A DNA stretch of 64,000 nt from Comamonadaceae bacterium (GTDB lineage: Bacteria; Pseudomonadota; Gammaproteobacteria; Burkholderiales; Burkholderiaceae_C). The DNA lies in the NCBI GenBank assembly GCA_947447355.1, contig CANFJF010000011.1, positions 1 to 64,000 of the forward strand, read 5' to 3'. Below the pieces are notes generated by a model. It was given only the letters and a program-made list of their open reading frames with translations. It ran no database searches and was not told the origin of the DNA. Below are positions 53,379-62,451 of the stretch, in pieces. The position numbers and the translations under genes are program-made. Each line of letters begins with the position of its first letter. Within the stretch, counting starts at the first letter, position 1.

Positions 53379-53686
53379 GTGTCATTCTCCTGCGTATGTC
53401 TTGCGCGTGATTGCAAGAGACTGTTCTTTTGGTTCTCTATCGAAAATGCCAGCGTCAAATTCGGTGGTCTTATGAAGGCACTCATTTGCTCGCGCAAGTA
53501 CGAGTTCACGTGCTCAATGGGGGTCTGCATCTGAGGTCATTGGCCATACCGCTGCGACCTTCAAAGCCTCTACATGAATCCAATAACGACGCTTGCTTCA
53601 AGCTCAAGGTAGCTTAGCCCCACTTTGGTTCGCTCTCCTGCGCAGGGCTTTGCTGCGAGCCAAGATGAGGGTTTTCCCGTTGATCG
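53379..53686. other. Intergenic region without a convincing gene
   Basis: About 310 nt between the FAD dehydrogenase and the Baeyer-Villiger gene. One short frame exists on each strand (plus 53411-53617; minus 53570-53920) but neither has a ribosome site or a recognisable domain, and the minus one runs into the monooxygenase gene. Likely promoter space, possibly with vestigial sequence. Nothing else seen. Confidence 0.45.
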
Positions 53687-55666
53687 ATGGCTGATCCAAG
53701 GTGCGACACTTGGCTTCATGCGATTGAAATGCCTACCCGTTCCGTTAATGCCGCGATGATGTCGAATTTTCCGGACGACACAAAACTCAGGGAAATCCTG
53801 AAGGAAGCTCATCTTCCCAGTCTTCTGGGTACCTTGGCCCACGCCACTCATGACCTGACTCTCCTTAGAGAGGAATTTCGTCCGAACTATATTGAAACTG
53901 CTGCTGGCTTCCAGCCGCAAGGAGGCCTTTCGGCCAGTGCGCAGGAGAAAGCGCGCGATATGGCGTTCGACTCCATAAAGGAATTGCGCAAAGGGGTCTA
54001 TGACGCCAAACCGCCTCTGGGAAGAGCCCAGGTACGGCAGATCATGGCGTACATGGTCGGACCGTTCTCAGATGATCACTTCACCTTGCTGCTGAATGAA
54101 TTGGGACTACCAGAGTACACGGAAGCCCCTCAGTGGCATAAATCCAATCTTGCTCCGGATACAGATTTCACCGTGGCGATCATCGGTGCCGGCCTGGCTG
54201 GTGTGGGCGCGGCATACCGCCTGAAGCAAGCCGGCATACCGTTCGTCATCCTGGAAAGACACCAAGAAGTTGGCGGCGTTTGGTCGGAGAACAACTACCC
54301 CGGGTGCCACCTCGATACCAGCAACTTCAATTACAGCTATTCGTTCAACCAGAACCCTCACTGGAAAGAAGAATATGCAAGCCGAGCGGCTGTATTGGAA
54401 TACCTTCAGGGAAGCGCCGAGAAATTCGGCCTGCTTGAGCATATACGCTACAGCACTGAAGTGGTGGCTGGCGACTACAACGAGAGTGATGGCAGCTGGA
54501 ACCTGACGCTCAGGAAGCCTGACGGCAGCAGCGAACAGCTTCGCGTGCAAGCCTTGATAAGCGCCGTTGGCCAACTCAACCGTCCAAACTATCCCGTTAT
54601 CGAGAACATCGACGTTTTTGCAGGACATGCCTGGCACACGGCGCGCTGGAATCACGAGGTGGATCTTACGGGCAAGCGAGTCGGCGTCATCGGCACAGGC
54701 GCGAGCGGATTCCAGGCGATCCAGAAGATTGCGCAGGTCGCCGGCGAATTGACCGTGTTCCAGAGGTCGCCGCCCTGGGTCAGGTCCACGCCAGGCTACA
54801 ACAGCCTGTTGAAGGAAGGCAGCCGCTGGCTCTTCGCCAACGTTCCCAATTACCACCGGTGGTTTCGCGTCTATCGAATGTGGGCCGGCATGTGCCGCCG
54901 CGCCTATACAGAGGTGGACCCCGCCTGGAAACATCCGGTCTCCATGTCGCAGAAGAACGAAGAGCTGCGTCAGCTGATGATGACGCAGCTCGAAAGATCC
55001 TTGGCAGATCGGCCTGATCTGTTGAAGAAGATGACGCCGGACTATCCACCTTTCGCCAAGCGCTGTGCGTCGGATGACGGCAAGTGGTTCGAAACCCTCA
55101 AGAAGCCGAATGTGAAACTGGTGAGCGAAAAGATCATCAAGGCGCACGAAGGCGGCATCGAGACCGCCGACGGTGAGTTACACGAACTCGATATCATCGT
55201 TTTCGGCACAGGTTTCAAGGCTGCTGATTTCCTGTCGACTTTGCCGCTGACTGGCCGCGGCGGCGTCAAGCTAAAGGATCAGTGGCATGGCGATGATGCC
55301 CGCGCCTATTACGGCATCACCGTTCCCAATTTCCCAAATCTGTTCTGCCTGTACGGGCCGAATACGAACATCAACGGCAATGCCAGTTTGGTGCTGCTCT
55401 CCGAAGCCGGCGCCATGTACATCGTGGAGTGCATCAGGCTGCTGCTGGAATCCAAGAAACGAGGAATGGAAGTGCGCCAGGAAGTGTTGGACCGCTTCAA
55501 CGAACGCATCGACGCAGCCAGCGGCTCAGTGGTGTATGGCGCTGCGACAGTGAACAGTTGGTATAAAAACGCCAGTGGCAGGTTGACCCAAAACTGGCCG
55601 CTGCCGACCGTCGAATACTGGAACGGAACGCGCGAAGTGAATAAGGACGACTATCTGTTCCTTTAG
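53687..55666 (+). CDS. Baeyer-Villiger flavin monooxygenase, 4-hydroxyacetophenone monooxygenase type
   Basis: Converts a ketone to an ester or lactone using FAD, NADPH and oxygen. Up to 659 residues; possible later starts are ATG 53729 and 53756/53759. An N-terminal extension of about 150 residues precedes the first FAD motif VAIIGAGLAGVGAAYRL (about 165), typical of the HAPMO subgroup. The BVMO fingerprint FAGHAWHTARW (about 311) is complete and the NADPH motif VGVIGTGASGFQAIQKI (about 335) follows. GC-rich codon use differs from its right-hand neighbours. A Bug receptor follows 150 nt later. Confidence 0.92.
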   Translation: MADPRCDTWLHAIEMPTRSVNAAMMSNFPDDTKLREILKEAHLPSLLGTLAHATHDLTLLREEFRPNYIETAAGFQPQGGLSASAQEKARDMAFDSIKELRKGVYDAKPPLGRAQVRQIMAYMVGPFSDDHFTLLLNELGLPEYTEAPQWHKSNLAPDTDFTVAIIGAGLAGVGAAYRLKQAGIPFVILERHQEVGGVWSENNYPGCHLDTSNFNYSYSFNQNPHWKEEYASRAAVLEYLQGSAEKFGLLEHIRYSTEVVAGDYNESDGSWNLTLRKPDGSSEQLRVQALISAVGQLNRPNYPVIENIDVFAGHAWHTARWNHEVDLTGKRVGVIGTGASGFQAIQKIAQVAGELTVFQRSPPWVRSTPGYNSLLKEGSRWLFANVPNYHRWFRVYRMWAGMCRRAYTEVDPAWKHPVSMSQKNEELRQLMMTQLERSLADRPDLLKKMTPDYPPFAKRCASDDGKWFETLKKPNVKLVSEKIIKAHEGGIETADGELHELDIIVFGTGFKAADFLSTLPLTGRGGVKLKDQWHGDDARAYYGITVPNFPNLFCLYGPNTNINGNASLVLLSEAGAMYIVECIRLLLESKKRGMEVRQEVLDRFNERIDAASGSVVYGAATVNSWYKNASGRLTQNWPLPTVEYWNGTREVNKDDYLFL

Positions 55667-55818
55667 ATTTTTGCCTTGACCAAAGAGATTGGCTCTATGA
55701 ACGATGGCTACTCTCATCTCGATTGAGGTGTTATGAATCGACTTGTGACGGTGTCGTGTCGCGGGATCATCCAGGCCAAGTTGATCCCTTAACTGCAATA
55801 CCCTGAAAGACAATCGAC

Positions 55819-56787
55819 ATGATGGTTCAAACACTCGCCAAGGTAATTTTTGTTGTTGGGCTAGGGTTCTCGCTATCCGTTCATTCGCAGGACTACCCGA
55901 GCAAGCCTATCAAGCTCATCGTCCCGATTGGAACGGGCGCCGCCTTTGACACCGTAACGCGTATCTTGGCTGAAAAGCTCCGGAACAAGTGGGGCCAACC
56001 CGTCATCGTCGAGAACCGTGCAGGCGCCTCTCACAACATTGGTGCCGAGGCCGTGTTCAGGTCCACGCCCGACGGTTACACCATGCTGTTTGCTCCGCCT
56101 CCGGCCTTGGTAATCAACAAGAGCCTTTTCTCGAAACTCGCATACGACCCGGATGCATTTGTGCCTGTGTCGGTAGTCGTGTCCACTTACAACGTTCTGG
56201 TGGTGAATGCCAGTGTGCCTGCGCAGAGCGTGCAGCAGTTGATCGCCCTCGCCAAAGCCAATCCTGACCGGCTGAACTACGCTTCGGCTGGGAGCGGCAG
56301 CACTCCGCACCTTGCGGCCGAGATGTTCAAGACGATGGCCGAGGTCAAAATCGCACACATCCCGTTCAAGGGAACCAGCCAGGCGATCCTGGAACTGATG
56401 GGAGGGCGGGTGGACGTCATGTTTACGGATATCGGCTTGGCCCTGCCACATATTCGCTCAGGCAAGCTGCGCGTGCTGGCCGTTGCCAGCGAGAAGCGTA
56501 GCAGCGTCCTGCCGGATACACCGGCGATGTCCGAGGTGCTGCCGGGGTTTCTTTCCGTACTTTGGCTGGGCGTTGTGGCACCGAGTGGCACTCCGCCTGC
56601 AATCGCCAACCAGTTCTCCAGCGCGATCGCCGAGATACTGAAACAACCTGACGTCGCCAACCGGCTGCTCGAGCTGAATTTCGAGCCTGTCGGCAGCACT
56701 CCAGGTGCCATGTCGCTCTTCATGGCGCAGGAACGCGTGCGCTGGAAAAAAGTAATTCGCGATAGCGGTGCAACTGCCGACCAGTAA
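55819..56787 (+). CDS. Bug/TctC-family periplasmic receptor
   Basis: 322 residues, Sec signal ending near SVHSQD. Pocket motifs VPIGTGAAFDTVTRIL (an unusual loop for the family), ENRAGASHNIG and VVAPSGTPPAIANQF. Codon use resembles the preceding monooxygenase, so the two probably travelled together. Convergent with the tetR gene. Confidence 0.9.
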   Translation: MMVQTLAKVIFVVGLGFSLSVHSQDYPSKPIKLIVPIGTGAAFDTVTRILAEKLRNKWGQPVIVENRAGASHNIGAEAVFRSTPDGYTMLFAPPPALVINKSLFSKLAYDPDAFVPVSVVVSTYNVLVVNASVPAQSVQQLIALAKANPDRLNYASAGSGSTPHLAAEMFKTMAEVKIAHIPFKGTSQAILELMGGRVDVMFTDIGLALPHIRSGKLRVLAVASEKRSSVLPDTPAMSEVLPGFLSVLWLGVVAPSGTPPAIANQFSSAIAEILKQPDVANRLLELNFEPVGSTPGAMSLFMAQERVRWKKVIRDSGATADQ

Positions 56788-56805
56788 TGGTTGTTCTAAC
56801 CAACT

Positions 56806-57501
56806 TCAGATAATGTGTTTGCCTGTCTTGATTTCAAGCGCCATGAAACCCGCCGAAGCGAACTGCACCAACTGAGCCACCAACTCTTGTGGGTCTTTGT
56901 GATTGATCATGCCCTTGGACAGGTTTTTCACACTCTTGGCCTTTGGTCGTGACGCGGTCAACGCGGCACCCACCAAAAAATACAAACGCCAGACTAAACT
57001 GGGTCTGGAAACATTCGGTAAACAACGCTCCAATAGCCGCAAGAAACGTTCGTTCATGTCATCGTACAGTTCAACAACAATTTGCTCGGACAACTTTTCA
57101 TATTCGGCACTGAGGCTCAAAGACAACGAAACCACTGGGTTGGATCTGGATGCCATGGTCTGCAAAAACATAGGTGAAACCCAAGCTGTCACCAACTCTT
57201 CGACGGAGATGTCCGCTTTTCGTTCTAATAAATCAAACTGCTTGATGCGAGCGGAGTTTAATGGCTCGGCAAAGCCTTCGAGAACACTCTTGAAAAGTCC
57301 TTCTTTGTCTCCGAAGTAGTAGGAAATCAAGGCTGAATTGGCTTTCGCCTCTTGGGCAATTTCCCGAATTGACACGCCTGAAAAGCCTTTGCGTATAAAA
57401 AGCGTTCTAGCAGCTTCCAGCAAGCGCACTTTGGTATCCACAACCGAGGGTAACGGTCTTGTAATGGCTACCTTATGAACGGGCCGCATCATCTTTTTCA
57501 T
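56806..57501 (-). CDS. TetR/AcrR-family transcriptional regulator
   Basis: 231 residues. N-terminal helix-turn-helix domain (about 22-70) with LLEAARTLFIRKGFSGVSIREIAQEAKANSALISYYFGDKEGLF, a classic TetR DNA-binding domain; the C-terminal ligand domain is variable and resembles CerR-type regulators with a second TetR_C region. Divergent from the luciferase-like gene. A 19-bp palindrome in the shared intergenic space is its probable operator, so it likely controls the adjacent oxidation genes in response to their substrate. Confidence 0.9.
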   Translation of the reverse strand: MKKMMRPVHKVAITRPLPSVVDTKVRLLEAARTLFIRKGFSGVSIREIAQEAKANSALISYYFGDKEGLFKSVLEGFAEPLNSARIKQFDLLERKADISVEELVTAWVSPMFLQTMASRSNPVVSLSLSLSAEYEKLSEQIVVELYDDMNERFLRLLERCLPNVSRPSLVWRLYFLVGAALTASRPKAKSVKNLSKGMINHKDPQELVAQLVQFASAGFMALEIKTGKHII

Positions 57502-57631
57502 TGATCAAATCGTACAGGATTCAGTGCAACTTTCCAGATGCCCCTGTAGATTTGAAAAATTCCTTCGGGTCTAGGGAATTCCCTCACGCTAGAGGGCTGT
57601 GCTTACGACCTTGGACTACGTATGATGGTTG

Positions 57632-57650
57632 TATTAATCATTGATTAATA
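57632..57650. promoter_or_regulatory. 19-bp palindrome, candidate TetR operator
   Basis: Perfect inverted repeat TATTAATCA-T-TGATTAATA in the 164-nt gap between tetR and the luciferase-like gene. It lies 15 nt before the luciferase-like ATG, overlapping its likely ribosome-site-proximal promoter end. Size and symmetry fit a TetR-family dimer. No second copy was found by eye before the liv operon, the receptor or the Bug gene. Confidence 0.7.
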
Positions 57651-57665
57651 TCCAAAGGAATCTCT

Positions 57666-58694
57666 ATGAAATTCGGAATTTTCGACCAGAACGATGCGTC
57701 CGGTAGACCTCTGCATGTGCAGTATGAGCAGCGTCTGGAATTGGCAGAAATGTACGATCAGAACGGATTTCACTGCTACCACCTGAGCGAGCACCACGCT
57801 ACACCGCTAAGCATGGGGCCATCGCAAAGCGTCTTTCTCTCTGCCGTTGCACAAAGAACTCGCAAACTCAAACTTTGCCCTTTGGTCTACCTCTTGCCCA
57901 TTCACCATCCGGTTCGCTTGGCCGAAGAAATCTGCATGCTGGATCAGCTCTCAAACGGCCGTTTTGAATTTGGTGTAGGCCGCGGTGTCAACCCCCATGA
58001 GCTTGAAGCTCTAGGTTTTGCCCCAGCAACTGCCGTTGGGGCTTATGCAGAAGCCTATGAGATCCTGATGAAATATTTTTCTTCGGACGTGCTGAACTAT
58101 CCTGGAAAGTTCTGGAACATTCAGAACTTGCCAGTCACGCTCAAACCTTATCAAACGCCACATCCACCCGTTTGGTACGCCGTGGCCACCGCAGATTCAG
58201 CAGTTTGGCCAGCGCAGAATCGTGTCAACATAATCTGCGGAGGGCCTGAGATCAAGGTACGTGAAATAAGTGATCGATACCGACAAGAAGCATCCCAAGG
58301 ACAAACAGCAGATCAAGTTCATCCCTTGATCGGTGTTTGGCGTTATGTTGTGGTCGCCGACACGGATGAGGCCGCGATGGAGATTGCTGAAAAAGCTTGG
58401 CCCAGTTTTTACGACAACTTCTACAAGCTTTGGCGTATGCATGGCACTGAACCAGAACGCATGAAATTGAGTCCCCACTACGCCGGCATGGTGGCCAGTG
58501 GACATGCTGTCGCGGGCTCACCTGAAACCGTAGCCCACGCACTGACCCAAAAAGCCAGAGCGGGAAATTTGAACTATCTAGTGAGTCAGTTCATGTTTGG
58601 CAACCTGCCCCATGAACATGCTAAACGCTCGGTTGAATTATTCTCAAGAAAAGTCATGCCTGCGATTCAAACTGCCTCTCAGGCATGGCTTTGA
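57666..58694 (+). CDS. LLM-class flavin-dependent monooxygenase (bacterial luciferase-like)
   Basis: 342-residue F420- or FMN-type luciferase-like TIM barrel. MKFGIFDQN start, GFHCYHLSEHHATPLSMGPS, LKLCPLVYLLPIHHPVRLAEEICMLDQLSNGRFEFGVGRG, and YAVATADSAVW show the family (FMN-dependent alkanal monooxygenase subgroup). It probably works with a separate flavin reductase. Divergent from tetR and preceded by the palindrome; ribosome site AAAGGAAT. Oxidises an unknown substrate, probably one imported by the neighbouring Liv-type system. Confidence 0.9.
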   Translation: MKFGIFDQNDASGRPLHVQYEQRLELAEMYDQNGFHCYHLSEHHATPLSMGPSQSVFLSAVAQRTRKLKLCPLVYLLPIHHPVRLAEEICMLDQLSNGRFEFGVGRGVNPHELEALGFAPATAVGAYAEAYEILMKYFSSDVLNYPGKFWNIQNLPVTLKPYQTPHPPVWYAVATADSAVWPAQNRVNIICGGPEIKVREISDRYRQEASQGQTADQVHPLIGVWRYVVVADTDEAAMEIAEKAWPSFYDNFYKLWRMHGTEPERMKLSPHYAGMVASGHAVAGSPETVAHALTQKARAGNLNYLVSQFMFGNLPHEHAKRSVELFSRKVMPAIQTASQAWL

Positions 58695-58749
58695 TGGCCG
58701 GTGCTGGGAGTCCAGACTAACCCATCACGCTTATAACCATGAAGCAATG

Positions 58750-58781
58750 AAGCCGGTGGATGCTGTCGCGTCCACCGGCTT
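58750..58781. terminator. Hairpin between luciferase-like and receptor genes (convergent)
   Basis: 11-bp perfect stem (AAGCCGGTGGA / TCCACCGGCTT) with a 10-nt loop between the convergent stops of the luciferase-like monooxygenase and the Liv-type receptor. Probably a bidirectional terminator; the T runs are short. Confidence 0.7.
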
Positions 58782-58796
58782 TACTATGAGGTCTGA

Positions 58797-59993
58797 TTAA
58801 CGCGGGACTTTTAGGAATTTCCATATTTTCTTGTCGATATCAGCAGCCAAGACGGTCGTTGGAATGTGCCCATCGCCCGTATCGCGAATAGTGTATTTGT
58901 AAGCGCCACTGAAAGCTTTGAGTTTCAAGAACTCGTTCTTGATTGACTCGCGGGCTTTCTTGGGATCGGTATTTCCGTCGATGCCTGCACGACGCATGAT
59001 GTCAGCATATAACAAGACGCCGTCATATCCAATGGCCCAGTTCGCAACATTGAAGGGCACGCCAATTGATGCATCTGCACGCTGCAAAGCACGCTTGGCC
59101 ATGCTGGAGTAGACGGCTTGATCGCTTTGACCGGGAGGGCCAGATTCATTGGTTGAAAAACCGATGACATGCCAATTCCGACCGTTTTCACCAACAATAT
59201 TGATGAATGGTCCTGACCACAAAATACTTGTGTTGAGTACCGGCACCTTGACGCCTTGTAGGGTCAAGTCTTTGGCTAACAACATGGCTTGAGCAGGGAA
59301 GGCCGCAGCCAGAATTGCATCAGGGTTGCTGCTTTTAATCTGAATTGCTGCAGCTGATAAGTCCGTGGCCCGTGATGAAAATTCGACGACTTCCAGTACT
59401 TCCAAGCCCATCTGCTTGGCCAGTGAGACATAGGCATCTGCGCTGGCCTTGCTGGAGGCTTCACGCACATCTGCAACGATGACTACCTTTTTCACTTTAG
59501 GGTAGGCCTTCAGAAAATCCTTCATGCCTTCTGGCATCAGTGTGTCGTCTGGTGGCTGCAAACGAACGGTCCAAGGTTTGATCGTGATCCCAGGCTTTAC
59601 CGCGTTCACGCTGATCGCTGGCATATTTAATTGATTGGCTAATGGGCTGACCGTTTCCCATTGGGTGCCTGTCATCGGACCCACCACGCCAAAGTGGCCT
59701 TCACTGACGAATTTTCGGAACAATAATACGGCCTGTCCAGGATCTGTCTGCGAGTCTCCGACATCGACTTGAAGCAAGCTACCATTGATACCGCCCTTGG
59801 AATTGATATCTTCAACGGCGAGTTTGACCACTAAGTCTTGCGATTTGCCATAGCTGCCTAAAGGGCCCGTCAGCGGCGTGATCAAACCGATTTTGATGGG
59901 TGGTTTCTGCTGGGCCGTTGCAACTGACACGCTAAGTGCCAAGGCTGCGCCAGAAAGCGCTGTAATCAACAATTTTCGTTTCGATGGGAACAT
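58797..59993 (-). CDS. Liv-type ABC transporter substrate-binding protein
   Basis: Periplasmic receptor of the branched-chain amino-acid/hydrophobic-acid ABC importer family. 398 residues; Sec signal ending VATAQQ. PBP1 features: IKIGLITPLTGPLGSYGKSQ and LAVEDINSKGGINGSLLQV at the N-terminus, then FGVVGPMTGTQWETVSPLANQLNMPAIS. Last gene of the minus-strand liv operon, separated from livM-livG-livF by two SDR genes. Ligand probably not an amino acid, given the surrounding oxidoreductases. Confidence 0.92.
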   Translation of the reverse strand: MFPSKRKLLITALSGAALALSVSVATAQQKPPIKIGLITPLTGPLGSYGKSQDLVVKLAVEDINSKGGINGSLLQVDVGDSQTDPGQAVLLFRKFVSEGHFGVVGPMTGTQWETVSPLANQLNMPAISVNAVKPGITIKPWTVRLQPPDDTLMPEGMKDFLKAYPKVKKVVIVADVREASSKASADAYVSLAKQMGLEVLEVVEFSSRATDLSAAAIQIKSSNPDAILAAAFPAQAMLLAKDLTLQGVKVPVLNTSILWSGPFINIVGENGRNWHVIGFSTNESGPPGQSDQAVYSSMAKRALQRADASIGVPFNVANWAIGYDGVLLYADIMRRAGIDGNTDPKKARESIKNEFLKLKAFSGAYKYTIRDTGDGHIPTTVLAADIDKKIWKFLKVPR

Positions 59994-60032
59994 TACGAGT
60001 CTCCTGTTTTTAGGTGGATTAAGAAAAGGAAT

Positions 60033-60878
60033 TTAAATCTTGTTTTGCGCCCGAAATCCATCGGCCGTTTTAAACGCCTGCAAGATGCGTTGGTGTCGGT
60101 CTTCAATCACTGGCACAGCCGCCCTATCAGTGAAGATGAAAAATTCTTTGTTCTGCATGGCCTGCCAAATACGGCGAGCTACAAAATCTGGAGAAACACC
60201 AACCGAAATAAGCGCCTCAGTCAAAAATTCTTGTTCTGGACGCTGAGTGGGGCCACCCAGCCTTAGTGGTCGACTACTCGCACTGCCAAAGTCAGTCACC
60301 ACAGCGCCAGGGCAGACTACTGACACATTGACAGGTGTGCCAGCTAGCTCGTTACGCAGTCCTTCCGACATGGCGAGCACTGCGTATTTAGTCATAGAGT
60401 AGGCACCCGTCAACCAATTTGGATTAACTTGTAATCCGCCAATCGACGCTGTATTAATGAAATGCGCAGCTTGACCGTGCTTGCGAATACGAGGCAAGAT
60501 GTGATGAATCCCATGTACGACGCTCTTGATATTGACATCGATCACCCACTGCCAATCTTGCAACCTCATCTCCTCCATAGGCACACCATGCATGGCGATG
60601 CCTGCATTGTTAAATGCAACATAGATATCGCCAAATGTTTGCTCCGCAAAGTCGGCGAGCGCCTTAATTGAATCAGTATCAGACACATCTGTGACATACG
60701 CTGCCACACTTAGACCTTCATCGGCGCACTGTTGACGACATTGCTCTAGTGGCTCTGCCTGAATGTCAGCTAGCACGACATGCATGCCTTGCTGTGCCAG
60801 CAACTTGGCTGTTGCTGCGCCGATTCCAGACGCTGCGCCTGTCACGATGGCTGTTTTATTGGATAAATAAGTAGGCAT
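60033..60878 (-). CDS. SDR-family oxidoreductase (1)
   Basis: Classical short-chain dehydrogenase, 281 residues. Cofactor motif TGAASGIGAATA, NNAG motif AFNNAGIAMHG, catalytic Ser-Tyr-Lys with NTASIGGLQ and YSMTK. It has a C-terminal extension compared with the usual 250-residue SDR. Twenty nt downstream of the second SDR gene; 39 nt separate it from the receptor gene. Embedded in a transporter operon, so it probably oxidises or reduces the imported compound or an alcohol/ketone intermediate. Confidence 0.9.
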   Translation of the reverse strand: MPTYLSNKTAIVTGAASGIGAATAKLLAQQGMHVVLADIQAEPLEQCRQQCADEGLSVAAYVTDVSDTDSIKALADFAEQTFGDIYVAFNNAGIAMHGVPMEEMRLQDWQWVIDVNIKSVVHGIHHILPRIRKHGQAAHFINTASIGGLQVNPNWLTGAYSMTKYAVLAMSEGLRNELAGTPVNVSVVCPGAVVTDFGSASSRPLRLGGPTQRPEQEFLTEALISVGVSPDFVARRIWQAMQNKEFFIFTDRAAVPVIEDRHQRILQAFKTADGFRAQNKI

Positions 60879-60898
60879 GAGGTTTATTCAATCAGTTG

Positions 60899-61732
60899 TT
60901 ATGACAGGGCGAGTACGCCGCCATCGACAGGTATCAAGGTTCCTGTGATGTAACTGCTTGCATCGGAGGCCAGCAAGAGAGTTAGGCCATGAAGTTCAGT
61001 AGGCTGGCCTAGACGTCCCAATGGAACGCGCTTGCTCAGACTCAATGCCGTTGCTGGGTCATGTAAACGCCCGCCAGCAATATTAGTTTCAATGAATCCT
61101 GGTGCAATTGCATTGACGCGAATCCCATGCGGTGCCAATTCAATGGCGGCTTGTCGCATTAACTGAATGACCGCTGATTTCACCGTCGAGTAAGCGTACG
61201 AAACAAAGGGTTCAGCCTTAACGCCGGCAATAGATGCCGTCAGCACCAAACTTCCATGCTTCTGCTGCTTCATGACGGTCACGGCACTTTGTAAGGCATT
61301 GACGACCCCATGCAAATTAATGCGAAATACGCTCTCCCATGTGTCCGGGGACTGTGCTTCAATGCACCCAGTCAAGACACCCGACTGGGTACCAAAACCA
61401 GGTCCTCCGCTGATACCTGCATTTGCAAATAAACCATCCAGACCATGGCGCTGCGAGACAAAATCTGCCACGTGCTTTTTCAAATTCTCTGCATCAGTCA
61501 CGTCAACCGGTTGACTTTTCACATGACCGCCTAAAGCTTGCAGTCGGTCATGAATCCCTTTAAGGGCTGTTGCATCTCGGTCAAGTAATAACACATGAGC
61601 GCCATTGCTGGTCAGCACTTCTGCCATCGCGGCGCCAAGACCGCTGGCGGCGCCCGTCACTACATAAGACTTACACGAAACATTAAAGATATTTTGAGCG
61701 CTCAAAGCATTGACGGGTGGATGCTCGGTCAT
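60899..61732 (-). CDS. SDR-family oxidoreductase (2)
   Basis: Classical short-chain dehydrogenase, 277 residues. Cofactor motif TGAASGLGAAMAE, LFANAGISGGPG, catalytic Ser in LTASIAGVKA and YAYSTVK. C-terminal PVDGG motif (IPVDGGVLALS) typical of 3-oxoacyl-ACP reductase-like SDRs. Start ATG overlaps the livF stop (ATGA). Paired with the other SDR, it could catalyse successive alcohol oxidations. Confidence 0.9.
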   Translation of the reverse strand: MTEHPPVNALSAQNIFNVSCKSYVVTGAASGLGAAMAEVLTSNGAHVLLLDRDATALKGIHDRLQALGGHVKSQPVDVTDAENLKKHVADFVSQRHGLDGLFANAGISGGPGFGTQSGVLTGCIEAQSPDTWESVFRINLHGVVNALQSAVTVMKQQKHGSLVLTASIAGVKAEPFVSYAYSTVKSAVIQLMRQAAIELAPHGIRVNAIAPGFIETNIAGGRLHDPATALSLSKRVPLGRLGQPTELHGLTLLLASDASSYITGTLIPVDGGVLALS

Positions 61733-62451
61733 GCTGCTTGGCCCATGTAACTGGCCATCACACGGGGGTCTTTCGCCAAGTCTTTGGCGGACCCTTCTAA
61801 AGTGAACTCTCCGTGGGTGAGCACCATGGCTCGGTGGGAAAGCTCCAAAGCGCGTGTGACATTTTGCTCGACTAATAAAATTGCTACACCTGCATCGCGC
61901 AATTCAGCTAATGCCCTGAACACCTCCTTGGTGAACATGGGAGATAGTCCCATCGATGGCTCATCAATCAGCAACAACTGTGGCCGATTGATGATGGCCC
62001 GCGCTACTGAGAGCATTTGTTGTTCACCGCCAGACAAGTTACCTGCCCATTGATCTTTGCGCTCTTGCAAGCGAGGAAAGCGAGCGTATACATTTTCTAG
62101 TGCATGCTCAAAAGTCATGTTCGCGGGACGAATTTCCCATGCCAATCGCAGGTTGTCCTCGACTAGCATGGTCTGTAGCGTCCCACGCCCTTCAGGGACA
62201 TGAAGCATCCCTTGTCGTGCCAGCTCATGTGTGGGGGTCTTGGCAATATCGAGCCCTAGGAAGGTGGCGGTACCTGCAGAAATCGGAAGAATGCCTGAGA
62301 TGGCGCGCATCAAACTCGTCTTGCCTGCGCCATTGGCGCCGATCACCGCAACGGTCTCTCCTTCTTTGACTTCAAGCGTTACTCCACGCAATGCACGTAT
62401 GGGTCCGTAATTCGCCCCCAAACCCTGTACTTTAAGTAGGATTTTTTTCAT
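61729..62451 (-). CDS. livF: Liv-type ABC transporter ATP-binding protein LivF
   Basis: 240-residue ATPase of the branched-chain/hydrophobic-acid importer. Walker A GANGAGKTS (38-46), signature LSGGEQQMLSVARA, Walker B LLLIDEPSMGLSPMF, and VEQNVTRALEL as the switch region. The LivF-type GRGTLQTMLVEDNL segment is present. Overlaps livG by 4 nt and the SDR-2 gene by 4 nt. Confidence 0.93.
   Translation of the reverse strand: MKKILLKVQGLGANYGPIRALRGVTLEVKEGETVAVIGANGAGKTSLMRAISGILPISAGTATFLGLDIAKTPTHELARQGMLHVPEGRGTLQTMLVEDNLRLAWEIRPANMTFEHALENVYARFPRLQERKDQWAGNLSGGEQQMLSVARAIINRPQLLLIDEPSMGLSPMFTKEVFRALAELRDAGVAILLVEQNVTRALELSHRAMVLTHGEFTLEGSAKDLAKDPRVMASYMGQAA

Noticed and set aside
53411-53617. 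68-codon plus-strand frame in the gap before the Baeyer-Villiger gene
   Set aside because: No ribosome site, no domain and irregular composition; treated as non-coding.
54107-55147. 346-codon antisense frame inside the Baeyer-Villiger gene
   Set aside because: Opposite strand of a gene with complete BVMO motifs; the product has no recognisable domain or ribosome site.
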